NCBI GenBank assembly: GCA_022448005.1
Contig: JAKUTK010000012.1
Location: forward strand, 42,100 to 106,099
DNA from: Pseudomonas sp.
GTDB taxonomy: Bacteria; Pseudomonadota; Gammaproteobacteria; Pseudomonadales; Pseudomonadaceae
DNA: 64,000 bases
Direction of reading: 5' to 3'
The first letter of the stretch is position 1; each line of letters opens with the position of its first letter. The notes below the pieces were generated by a model. It was not told where the DNA came from and searched no databases. It saw nothing but the letters and a program-made list of their open reading frames with translations. Positions 8,917 through 16,870 of this stretch are shown here, in pieces. The position numbers and the translations under genes are program-made.

Positions 8917-10656
8917 TTACATGGGCTCGCCAATGGCTGCGCAGCTGTTCGGGGTCGCGGCATGCTTTCTCAGTACCGCCAACTGGGGCTGCTCCGCGCC
9001 TCCCGCTACGTCGAGTGCAAGAATGTAATTGCCCCACCATGGGCCACCGGCCCAATAGGTCAGCGGAACGCAGTTCTCGCGCAGATAGCCGAGCAGGTTA
9101 TCCATTGCGACGATCGCATCGGGGGCGTAGTTGGGTACACCCATCTCGCCGATGAAACCACGCAGGTTGTTGGTTCGCAGCCAGTCCACAAAAGGCTTGG
9201 CGCGATTGATGCCGAGCTCCGGGGCAAAGGTCTCGGTCTTGTCGGCGTACATGCCCGAGGTGTCCCGATCCAGGTACATGTGGGCTTCGAAGATCAGGTT
9301 ATTGCTCGGGTCGCGCATCCACGGATCGGCAATGAGCTGCGTATTCGCTTGCGGCCAGTGCCAGGCGCTGGAAAACCGATCGCCGGCAACGTAGATCCAG
9401 TTAGCCCGGTCGACCTTGCGAATCTCCTTGGCAGCTGCCAGCGCTGCTTGCGGCCAGAGCCCTTTGGTGTTCGGCTCGTTCATCAGCCCGTAGCCGCTGA
9501 GTGCCGGATGTTTCCCCACTTTCAGCGCGATACGCTTCCAGGTATTAGCGAACGACTGAATCGGTACGGTTTCGGAACCTATCGGCTGGCGGTAGTAACG
9601 ATAGTAATTATGCATGTCCAGCACGACCTTCACGCCATGCTTGTGGGCAAAGTCGAGCGACTGGGTAAGCAGTGCCAGTTGCGCAGTGTCGAGCTCGGTG
9701 TCCAGCTGCGGTTGGATGCGTTCCCAGAGAAATGGCAACCGAACCAGCTTCAAACCCTGCTCGGCGTATTTCTTGTAATAGGACTCGGCCGGATAGATGT
9801 AATTGGTACCGTGCTTGCCTGGCAAGACAGAAGGACCAAAGGCGGCCCCGGACAGGGCAACACCGACCAGCTGTACAGGCTCGATTGCTGGCAGCGTGAC
9901 CTCCGCAATCGGCGCCGAAGGCGCGGCGGGCAGGATGACCGGAGCCGCTACCAGGCTGAGTTTGTGCGGATAACCAATGCGATTGCCATCGAGCACGGGG
10001 CCTTCCATAAACACCGTAAGGGCGCCGCTGGCGGGCTTTACCGAGGTGATGGTGCGCACCTGACCGTCGGCCGTGCGTACCGATGCTCCGACTATGAAGG
10101 CCGCCTTGTTTTGCGCGGTCGCGGCGACCGAAACGCCCGCCGACGCCCGCCAGGAGCCGTTCAGCCAGTAGCTGTTGGTGAACTTATTGATCAGCGCCGC
10201 ATGGCTCGGTGAGGAAACCGGAGCGGGGCTCGGTTCGGTTGGCACGGGCAGCGTACTTGCTACGGTGCTCACGCGAAGTCTGTTGGGATAACCGACCAGA
10301 TTGCCGTCGAGCACCGGACCGTTCATGAACACGGTCAGCGCCCCGCTGGCGGGTTTGAGCGCGGTGACGGTTCGAATCTGCCCATCTGCTGTTTTCACCG
10401 AGGTGCCGACTTTGAACGCCGCCATGTTCTGTTGTGTGGCAGCGACCGATACGGCTGCCGAGGCTCGCCAGGAGCCGTTCAGCCAGTAGCTGTTGGTGAA
10501 TTTATTGATCAGCGCCGAGTAGGAGAGAGTGGAGACTCCCGTAGTGGGGGGGGTAGCGGCGTAAAGACCGTTTACAGGGACCAAAGCCAACAGCGTGGAC
10601 AGGGCAATTGCAGACATGGGGCCTTTACAGGCCTTAGAAACAAACGAGGTAAACAT
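8917..10656 (-). CDS. Secreted GH5 glycoside hydrolase (cellulase family) with two N-terminal repeat modules
   Basis: This is a 579-aa exported beta-glycanase. A longer frame opens at 10755, but ATG at 10656 has a GGTGAG ribosome site and starts a signal peptide (cleavage near LYAA, residue 34). Two ~80-aa repeats follow (about residues 48-127 and 154-233), each running from INKFTNSYWLNGSWRAS to GPVLDGN..GYP. After a Pro/Ala-rich linker, the GH5 barrel covers about 262-570, with the acid/base Glu394 in LMNEPN and the nucleophile Glu504 in FIGEMGVP. The repeats could bind glycan or cell wall; I do not recognise the domain. The gene is monocistronic with its own terminator. Cellulose or another beta-glucan is the likely substrate, by family only. 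Confidence 0.88.
   Translation of the reverse strand: MFTSFVSKACKGPMSAIALSTLLALVPVNGLYAATPPTTGVSTLSYSALINKFTNSYWLNGSWRASAAVSVAATQQNMAAFKVGTSVKTADGQIRTVTALKPASGALTVFMNGPVLDGNLVGYPNRLRVSTVASTLPVPTEPSPAPVSSPSHAALINKFTNSYWLNGSWRASAGVSVAATAQNKAAFIVGASVRTADGQVRTITSVKPASGALTVFMEGPVLDGNRIGYPHKLSLVAAPVILPAAPSAPIAEVTLPAIEPVQLVGVALSGAAFGPSVLPGKHGTNYIYPAESYYKKYAEQGLKLVRLPFLWERIQPQLDTELDTAQLALLTQSLDFAHKHGVKVVLDMHNYYRYYRQPIGSETVPIQSFANTWKRIALKVGKHPALSGYGLMNEPNTKGLWPQAALAAAKEIRKVDRANWIYVAGDRFSSAWHWPQANTQLIADPWMRDPSNNLIFEAHMYLDRDTSGMYADKTETFAPELGINRAKPFVDWLRTNNLRGFIGEMGVPNYAPDAIVAMDNLLGYLRENCVPLTYWAGGPWWGNYILALDVAGGAEQPQLAVLRKHAATPNSCAAIGEPM
9958..10197 (-). repeat. GH5 N-terminal repeat unit 2
   Basis: This encodes residues 154-233 of the GH5 protein. 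It matches unit 1 at most positions. The first ~50 bases (coding INKFTNSYWLNGSWRA) are almost identical in DNA, which points to recent duplication or gene conversion. Confidence 0.85.
10276..10515 (-). repeat. GH5 N-terminal repeat unit 1
   Basis: This encodes residues 48-127, the first copy of the ~80-aa module. The copies differ mainly in conservative changes (for example Q-I versus Q-V in TADGQ.RT). Confidence 0.85.
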
Positions 10657-11248
10657 CGGCTCACCGTGATCATAAACATCGAAACGCAGGTTTCGATGAA
10701 GCGACAGGGGGAGGTTGATCAATAAGCGGCGCTGCAAAGGCAGGCGGGATACCACAAACAGAACGAACCAATGGGTAAACGAAATGGGCTGCCGAGGCCG
10801 CCCGTTCCGCTTAGATATTTATAATTTATTTTCAAAATCGCTTAAACATTCAGCGCCTTTTAAAAGGCGCCAAAAAACAGTCTATTAAAGCGCGTGATAT
10901 CAATTTGATATTTAAAGGCCATGTTCGCCAGATTTTGAGCAAGGCTGGAAGCCGCTAGCTACAACGGCGGCACCAATGGTGGCGTCATTTTTTTGAATTC
11001 ACCGTTAACGCCGTCTCGCTTCGGGTTTCGCAAATAATCCGATAGGCGGCATAGGCTTTATTTGAACTATTTAAGAGTTGGTGAGATTGGTGGCGGATTG
11101 ATACAAGGCTAAGGCACCGAGAGGGGAGGTTTGCGCTCACGCAATTCGCGGGTTTGTGGCTACGCTGTGGAGGGATTTTGGTTGTGCTTGTAAAGCGCTG
11201 ATGCTTCGGGCAGGGTCGAAGTCAGACCTCTATCTACGGAGTGAACTC
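10657..11248. other. AT-rich divergent intergenic region with palindromes
   Basis: About 590 bases separate the GH5 and aminotransferase genes, which are divergent. The part at 10810-10920 is much richer in A/T than its surroundings. It contains an 18-bp perfect palindrome (GCGCCTTTTAAAAGGCGC, about 10853-10870) and an inverted repeat ATATCA-ATT-TGATAT at 10897-10911. Promoters for both genes must lie here. I see no convincing gene. Confidence 0.55.
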
Positions 11249-12382
11249 ATGTCGGAGCTATACCCCCGCGTCGACCCCGATGGACTGATCGAATATTCGG
11301 TCGTCTTCACGGACCGATCGCTAAACCACATGTCCAAGTCGTTCCAGGGCGTCATGAACGACATATCCACCACACTGAAATCTGTCTACAACGCCCACTC
11401 GGTTGTTGTGGTGCCCGGCAGTGGCACTTTTGGAATGGAAGCTGTTGCGCGCCAGCTCGCGCAGGACCGCAACTGCCTGGTTATCCGAAACGGCTGGTTC
11501 AGCTATCGATGGACGCAAATATTCGACATGGGCAGCATTCCGGCGCAGTCCACGGTGCTCAAGGCTCGACCAGTGGATCAAGCGGCGCAAGCTGCGTTCA
11601 CACCGCCGCCTATAGATGAAGTGGTCGCCAGCATTTCCACCAACAAGCCGGACCTGGTATTTGCTCCCCATGTGGAAACCTCGTCCGGGATCATCCTGCC
11701 GGATGACTACCTGTGCGCGATCGGCGATGCCGTGCACGCGGTGGGGGGGCTATTCGTTCTGGACTGCATCGCCTCAGGTGCGCTCTGGGTCGATATGCAG
11801 GCAAGCGGTGTGGACGTGCTCATCAGTGCGCCACAAAAAGGCTGGAGCGCATCACCCTGCTGCGCGCTGGTGATGCTCAGTGAGGCTGCCCAGGCACGTG
11901 TCGAGGCGACACAGAGCAGCAGTTTCGCCTGCGACCTGAAGAAGTGGCTGCAGATCATGCAGGCCTATGAGCAGGGCGGTCACGCCTATCACGCCACCAT
12001 GCCGAGCGATGGATTGGCGCGATTTCGCGACGTGATGTTGGAGACACGGGATTACGGCTTCGAAACCGTTCGTGCACAGCAATTGGAGCTCGGTCAACGA
12101 GTTCGGTCGTTACTGGCTCAACAGGGCTTTAAGAGTGTGGCTGCCGAAGGATTCGAAGCGCCCGGCGTGGTGGTCTGCTACACGGACGATGCAGGCATCA
12201 AGAACGGCAGCAAGTTTGCGGCGCAGGGCCTGCAAATTGCCGCAGGTGTGCCCCTGCAATGCGACGAGCCAGAGGGTTTCCAGACTTTCCGTATGGGGCT
12301 GTTTGGTCTGGAGAAACTGAAAAATATTGATCGGACCCTGAACATCTTGCAGCGCGCGCTCAATGAGATTGTTCCCGTCTAG
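11249..12382 (+). CDS. Class V aminotransferase (alanine-glyoxylate aminotransferase family), 377 aa
   Basis: This is a PLP-dependent transaminase of fold type I. ATG at 11249 (MSELYPRVDP) has a GGAGTG ribosome site, so I prefer it to the frame opening at 11156. PVVxGSGTFGMEAV-type phosphate-binding residues appear as VVVPGSGTFGMEA. The PLP Asp lies in GGLFVLDCIASGAL and the Schiff-base Lys in ISAPQKGWSASP. Serine-glyoxylate, alanine-glyoxylate and 2-aminoethylphosphonate transaminases share this layout, and I cannot choose between them. It stands alone, divergent from the GH5 gene. Confidence 0.88.
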   Translation: MSELYPRVDPDGLIEYSVVFTDRSLNHMSKSFQGVMNDISTTLKSVYNAHSVVVVPGSGTFGMEAVARQLAQDRNCLVIRNGWFSYRWTQIFDMGSIPAQSTVLKARPVDQAAQAAFTPPPIDEVVASISTNKPDLVFAPHVETSSGIILPDDYLCAIGDAVHAVGGLFVLDCIASGALWVDMQASGVDVLISAPQKGWSASPCCALVMLSEAAQARVEATQSSSFACDLKKWLQIMQAYEQGGHAYHATMPSDGLARFRDVMLETRDYGFETVRAQQLELGQRVRSLLAQQGFKSVAAEGFEAPGVVVCYTDDAGIKNGSKFAAQGLQIAAGVPLQCDEPEGFQTFRMGLFGLEKLKNIDRTLNILQRALNEIVPV

Positions 12383-12395
12383 GTCACGGCTATTA

Positions 12396-12423
12396 GAGCG
12401 GTCCGGAAGAATAAAGACCGCTC
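12396..12423 (+). terminator. Weak hairpin after the aminotransferase gene
   Basis: GAGCGGTC and GACCGCTC form an 8-bp stem with a 12-base loop, 14 bases past the stop. There is no T-run, so intrinsic termination is uncertain. Confidence 0.3.
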
Positions 12424-12641
12424 GTCGAGCAATCAAAAGGCGTCAATAACGATTCGCGGCCCAGTTGTTTAGCCATTCCGCGTGCCGGAGGCCTCGTGAA
12501 TACTGTCGTTGGGAGGGGGTTAAGCGGCTGGAACCTGCGAGATAGACACATTCTTGAAACAAAATTGTGTTTGCACGAGTCGTTATGCTGACTACGCTGA
12601 AATTGTACAAAGCTTATTACAACAAGAAAGAGGGGCTAACT

Positions 12642-12860
12642 ATGACCAACAACCAGAATGCTCAGGTCGTTGCACTCGAGTTATGGCGCTTTTGCGCACA
12701 CTGCGTTGCTGCCATCGTTGTTGTAGGAGCGGTACTGATTGGGTTCCTTGGATCATGGGAACTGGGCCTCAAGGTCGGCGTGCTGCCGTTACTGGCGCTC
12801 GTTGCTGCAGACATGTTGGCCAGACGTCGGGAGCATGACATTCAACTAAGGAATTCCTGA
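12642..12860 (+). CDS. Small two-helix membrane protein, 72 aa
   Basis: An AGAGGGG ribosome site precedes ATG at 12642. Two hydrophobic segments (CVAAIVVVGAVLIGFLG and VGVLPLLALVAADML) are joined by a short turn, with a basic C-terminus (ARRREHD). I do not recognise a family. A TTGTACAA box lies at 12603-12610, the sequence repeated in the light-gene control regions further on. One box alone is weak evidence for shared control. Confidence 0.65.
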   Translation: MTNNQNAQVVALELWRFCAHCVAAIVVVGAVLIGFLGSWELGLKVGVLPLLALVAADMLARRREHDIQLRNS

Positions 12861-12869
12861 CCACCTGCC

Positions 12870-12903
12870 ATCCTGCGTGAGCTGGTCTAGGTTCGCGCAG
12901 GAT
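12870..12903 (+). terminator. Hairpin after the small membrane protein gene
   Basis: ATCCTGCG (12870-12877) pairs with CGCAGGAT (12896-12903) around an 18-base loop, just after the stop. No T-run follows, so it may be a terminator or only an RNA-end structure. Confidence 0.3.
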
Positions 12904-12979
12904 ATCCAATCATTCAAAATGAACCGCCCAAGTACGATTGCCATCCTCATTCGTTATCGGTGCGTTAACTCGTAAAGGG

Positions 12980-14629
12980 TCACCCAATCAGAAACCTGGC
13001 CTGCCGGCATGGGTGGCGCGATACCGTATCCCTGGGCCAAATAGCAGCCCATCCCCAGAGCATTTTCTCTTGCAGGTCCGTTTCTACACCTTCCGCAATC
13101 ACCTCGCGTTCGAACGTCCGCGATAGGTTGATGATTGCCTCGGATAAAGCGAGGTCGTCCTTGTCGTGAAGAATGTCACGCACGAAAGACTTGTCGATCT
13201 TGATCGTTTGGGCCGGTAGTCGCTTGAGATAGTTGAGTGATGAAAAGCCCGTGCCGAAGTCATCCAGCGAAAAGGTGACCCCCATCTGCTGGCAGTCGAT
13301 AAGGCATTGGCTGACGTGTTCGAGATTATCGATGGCAGTGGATTCAAGAATCTCGAGATCAAGTAACCGCGGTTCGACATCCGCATGTTTGGCCAGCAGG
13401 CGCTGCAGGCGATCAACGAAATTGGGCAGCTGGAAATGCCGCGGCGCGATGTTCACGCTCGTTGGCCAATGATGTCCTTCGGCATTCCAGATGCGTAGCT
13501 GGCGTAACGTCTGATCGATCACCCAGTCACCGATATCTATGATCACATCGGTTCGCTCGACAGCCGGCAGGAACGCGTCAGGCGGCAATAGACCCAGCTC
13601 CGGGTGCTGCCACCGCAGCAGTGCTTCGAAACCGATCACCGTGCCGTTGCGCAGGTTCACCTTGGGCTGGTAGTGCAGGCGCAGCTCATCGTTCTCTAGC
13701 GCGTTTTTCACGGACTCGACGTTCTTGAACGCTGCCTGCGTCTTCTGACTGATCGACACGTCAAAGAAGCGGAAGCGGTTACGACCGCTTTGCTTGGCTT
13801 CGTACATCGCTTGATCGGCATGGCGTAACAAGGTGTCGGGGCCTTCGTCATCCTGTGGGTAGATGGTTACGCCGAGAGAGCCGGCCACCTTCATAAGGTG
13901 TCCGTCGATGTGGAAGGGCACGGCGATGACGTCCAGGACGCGCTGCAACGCGGCAGGAAGCAGCGTTTCATCGACTTGATCCAGCAGCAACACGAATTCG
14001 TCTCCGCCTAGACGCGCCAGAAGGTCTTCAGTGCGCAATTCCCGCGTCAGCCGGTTCGCGACTTCCACCAGTAGCAGATCCCCCGTGGCGTGCCCGTAGC
14101 GGTCGTTCACCGCCTTGAAGCCGTCGAGATCGAGAATGCATACCGCAAGCGAGCGACCATGACGCTGCGCTGCCGAGATGGCTTGATGGAGCCGGTCGTG
14201 CAGATAGACCCGGTTCGGCAGTGTAGTGAGCACGTCGTGGGACGCACGCCACTGCATCGCCTCGAGCAATTCTTGCTTTTCCGTCACATCGAACCGGATC
14301 GAAATGTACTTCTCGACGTGTTGCGCCAGGTCGTCCTTGATCGGGACGATGGTGCTGTTGACCCAGTAGAGCGAGCCGTCCTTGCGGCGGTTGCATATCT
14401 CGCCCTTCCAGATATGGCCACTTGAAATGGTGCGCCACAGCGTCCTGAAGAATTCCGGAGTGTGCTGGCCAGAGTTTAAAAGGCGGTGGTTCGCGCCAAT
14501 TAGTTCGTTTTTGGTATAGCCAGATATTGCACAGAATTGATCGTTGATATGGGTAATGGTGCCGCGTAGATCCGTCTCCGAATAGATCGCCGCAGCATCT
14601 ACAGCAGTCCGATATTTATCGTAAGTCAT
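12980..14629 (-). CDS. PAS-GGDEF-EAL c-di-GMP protein with frameshifted C-terminus
   Basis: This is a cytoplasmic 549-aa protein. PAS is at about residues 10-120 (SETDLRGTITHINDQFCAISGY). GGDEF is at 130-290 with an intact ARLGGDEFVLLL. EAL is at 300-530 with EALLRWQHP, the metal-site DDFGTGFSS and VIAEGVET. The last residues after EKMLWG are not EAL-like. Shifting frame at the G-run in 13053-13056 restores MGCYLAQGYGIAPPMPAGQV and extends the protein to a TAA at 12954. One base therefore appears lost. Synthesis and hydrolysis motifs are both present, so the net activity is unknown. The gene is monocistronic. Confidence 0.85.
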   Translation of the reverse strand: MTYDKYRTAVDAAAIYSETDLRGTITHINDQFCAISGYTKNELIGANHRLLNSGQHTPEFFRTLWRTISSGHIWKGEICNRRKDGSLYWVNSTIVPIKDDLAQHVEKYISIRFDVTEKQELLEAMQWRASHDVLTTLPNRVYLHDRLHQAISAAQRHGRSLAVCILDLDGFKAVNDRYGHATGDLLLVEVANRLTRELRTEDLLARLGGDEFVLLLDQVDETLLPAALQRVLDVIAVPFHIDGHLMKVAGSLGVTIYPQDDEGPDTLLRHADQAMYEAKQSGRNRFRFFDVSISQKTQAAFKNVESVKNALENDELRLHYQPKVNLRNGTVIGFEALLRWQHPELGLLPPDAFLPAVERTDVIIDIGDWVIDQTLRQLRIWNAEGHHWPTSVNIAPRHFQLPNFVDRLQRLLAKHADVEPRLLDLEILESTAIDNLEHVSQCLIDCQQMGVTFSLDDFGTGFSSLNYLKRLPAQTIKIDKSFVRDILHDKDDLALSEAIINLSRTFEREVIAEGVETDLQEKMLWGWAAIWPRDTVSRHPCRQARFLIG

Positions 14630-14870
14630 TGGCTACCATGCTAGCGACCACTGGTTATGGGTACCCGAATCGTTGCCGCAGTTTCGAATTACTACTGACT
14701 CAGCGCTGCTGGAAAAGTGCAGCGGGGAAGTAGGGTATTGGTTCGCTTGGTGGAGCCGACAGCAGACCTGGGATTTCTATCGGGTTCAGGAACGAGATGT
14801 CTGCCAAAAGCTCCCATGCATAAGCGCAGCAGCAAACCCGTAGTCCTGCCTATCAATTCGGTAACTCTTT

Positions 14871-15464
14871 ATGTCGCAACCACCCCGCCTGACCTCCGCA
14901 CGCGCCTGGCTTGATCGCCTCGACAAGTCACGTCACGCGATGACGCTGCTTTTCCTGGCCTCCATGATGGAAACGTTGCTGATCCCTATCCCGATCGAGG
15001 TCATCCTCATCCCTTGGATGCTCTGCCATGCGGACCGTAAATGGCGAATTGCGACGGTCGCGCTGGCAGGGAACCTGACCGCAGCCACACTGGGTTACTA
15101 CCTCGGTATGTTCGCGATGGATCAATGGGGCGACACGCTGGTCGGGCTCTTTGGCGGTGAGGCTGCGTACGAGGAATTCGACAAGCAGTTCCAGGAAGAC
15201 GGTTTCATGGCAATTCTGGCCATCGGGATTGTCCCTATACCGTTTCAGATCGCCATGCTCGTCGCGGGCGCCAGCGCCTATCCCATCGTTCTCTTTCTCG
15301 CCGCTGCCTGTGTTGCCCGAGGGGCTCGTTATTTCGGCCTCGCGCTGTTGATAGCGGTGGCGGGCAAGGCGGCCCTGGATATCTGGAATCGACATGCCAA
15401 GCCCATAGGCATTGCCGGGCTTGTGCTGTTTGCGGTGTGGGCATGGTTCAAGTGGGGCAGCTGA
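14871..15464 (+). CDS. VTT-domain (DedA/YqaA-like) membrane protein, 197 aa
   Basis: Four or five hydrophobic segments surround the family hallmark METLLIPIPIEVILIPWML, in which E and the Pro pairs form the re-entrant loop. GxxxG-rich helices (AGNLTAATLGYYLGM) and the basic VARGARYFGLAL region match the VTT/SNARE-associated domain. Family members act in lipid scramblase-like or undecaprenyl-phosphate recycling roles and in membrane homeostasis. The exact role here is unknown. The ribosome site at ATG 14871 is weak. Confidence 0.8.
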   Translation: MSQPPRLTSARAWLDRLDKSRHAMTLLFLASMMETLLIPIPIEVILIPWMLCHADRKWRIATVALAGNLTAATLGYYLGMFAMDQWGDTLVGLFGGEAAYEEFDKQFQEDGFMAILAIGIVPIPFQIAMLVAGASAYPIVLFLAAACVARGARYFGLALLIAVAGKAALDIWNRHAKPIGIAGLVLFAVWAWFKWGS

Positions 15465-15515
15465 GGCGCTGCGTCTTTCAGAATTGAAGAAAGCGCTCTG
15501 GCGACGCGGTGGTGA

Positions 15516-16544
15516 CTACTGAACTGGGTCTTTTTCAAGATAATCGCGATAGTAGTCCAGCGTGGCGAGGTTCTTGTCCTTGGCCTCAAACATCATGTCG
15601 AACCGGTCGAGGAATTCACGCGCATAAAGGTTGGTCCAGCGATTCCACATGCGTTTGCTGTGGCTGTAGAGGTCACGTTTGCTGACCTTTTCCAGCAGCG
15701 CCGGTATTTCCAGTTTCTCATCGACGTTGAATCCCAGCTCCATCAGGCTTTCCGGCGGCTGCGAGTAATGCATGGCCGGCCGTACACCGTGCCAGCTGTC
15801 GATGATGCGCGCCACACGCGGGTCCTGTGGGTCGATATACCGGTCTTCATTGATCCAGCAGTGGTGGATGTCCAGCACCACCGGCGCAAGGTCGGCAAGC
15901 TGGAGGCAGTCGTCGACGCCGTAGGTCTTTTCCTCGTTCTCGAAGGTGATGCAATTACGCGCCTCGGTAGAGAGTCGCGGCCAGATCGTGCGGATGCCTT
16001 CGACGCCCATGCGACCCGCGATATGCACGTTGCATTTGAAGTCCTGAAACTGCCGACCGAAGCCCATCATGCGGATCATGTCGGCGTGATATTCGAACTC
16101 GGCCAGGCTGTTCTCGACGACCTGAGGCTTGTCCGAGCCGAGCACGCAATATTGACCCGGGTGCAGCGACAGCCTGATGCCGGCTGCTCGGGCGCGCTCG
16201 CCAATCAGGGCAAAGCCTTTCTCTGTCGCCGCTTGCACCTCGGCCTGACGGTAGAAGTCGGCTGCTTCCGGATGGCTGTAGAACGGCAGCAAGTCGCTGC
16301 TCAGGCGCAACATGCGCAAGGGTGGTGGCAAGGTCTCGACGTATTCGAGCAAGCGCAACTGCGCGGCCAGGTTGTGTTCGATGATGCCGTTCAGCTTCTC
16401 GCGCGCCGCGTCCTGCGACACGCTGTTGAGCCAGCGCAGCGTGGTCGAGCGCGGATTGAAGGCGCGTTCGATGGCTTCCAGCTCCTTCAGCGACTCGCTG
16501 TGGCCGGGGTGTCGGTACATGCAGGCGAAACCGATTTTGTACAT
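15516..16544 (-). CDS. uvsE: UV damage endonuclease UvsE, 342 aa
   Basis: This TIM-barrel endonuclease nicks DNA 5' of UV photoproducts and starts an alternative excision repair. Family features are the start MYKIGFACMYRHPG, the metal-binding HPGQYCVLGS, NVHIAGRMG, TFENEEKTYGVDDCL, and LDIHHCWINED. The length is usual for UVDE enzymes. It is convergent with the VTT protein. UvsE is better known from Bacillus, Deinococcus and Thermus than from Pseudomonas. With the photolyase at 20.9-22.3 kb it gives two UV-repair enzymes in one region. Confidence 0.93.
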   Translation of the reverse strand: MYKIGFACMYRHPGHSESLKELEAIERAFNPRSTTLRWLNSVSQDAAREKLNGIIEHNLAAQLRLLEYVETLPPPLRMLRLSSDLLPFYSHPEAADFYRQAEVQAATEKGFALIGERARAAGIRLSLHPGQYCVLGSDKPQVVENSLAEFEYHADMIRMMGFGRQFQDFKCNVHIAGRMGVEGIRTIWPRLSTEARNCITFENEEKTYGVDDCLQLADLAPVVLDIHHCWINEDRYIDPQDPRVARIIDSWHGVRPAMHYSQPPESLMELGFNVDEKLEIPALLEKVSKRDLYSHSKRMWNRWTNLYAREFLDRFDMMFEAKDKNLATLDYYRDYLEKDPVQ

Positions 16545-16870
16545 AAATGACCTATGCCGGACGGCTGGTGTAGCCGCTACAAGTGACTGTCTTGTTTAGT
16601 ACTCGGACGCTGCGGCAGGTGCCCTGCCTCTGATGAACAGTCGACCGCCGCGGTCCGAACGTGATGTGTAAACCCTGTGGGGGCAGCAAGGGTCGCATTC
16701 GTATCTTGGTCCGTGCACAGGCGCGTCGAGCCATCGTCCCGCAGGCACGGTGATGCAGTCGGGGATAAGTGATTGCTGGTCGACGTGACCATTACTCGGT
16801 CGGCCATCAGTCAGCGATGAAAAACCCGTAACATATCAACCACCTATTGACGCGTTGGTTGGTTTTTTCG
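16545..16870. other. Divergent intergenic region uvsE / helicase, no gene seen
   Basis: These 326 bases must hold promoters for the divergent uvsE and helicase genes. A TGTACA at 16538-16543 overlaps the uvsE start codon, as a single copy. I found no further structured element. Confidence 0.4.

Noticed and set aside
8881..10212. 443-aa plus-strand ORF across the GH5 gene
   Set aside because: It is antisense to the GH5 catalytic domain and has no family features.
10853..10870. 18-bp palindrome considered as a terminator
   Set aside because: It lies upstream of both divergent genes and has no T-run in a useful place; an operator or chance is more likely.
16538..16543. TGTACA over the uvsE start codon as a light-regulator site
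   Set aside because: It is a single copy, largely coding (Met-Tyr), with no second box or promoter around it.
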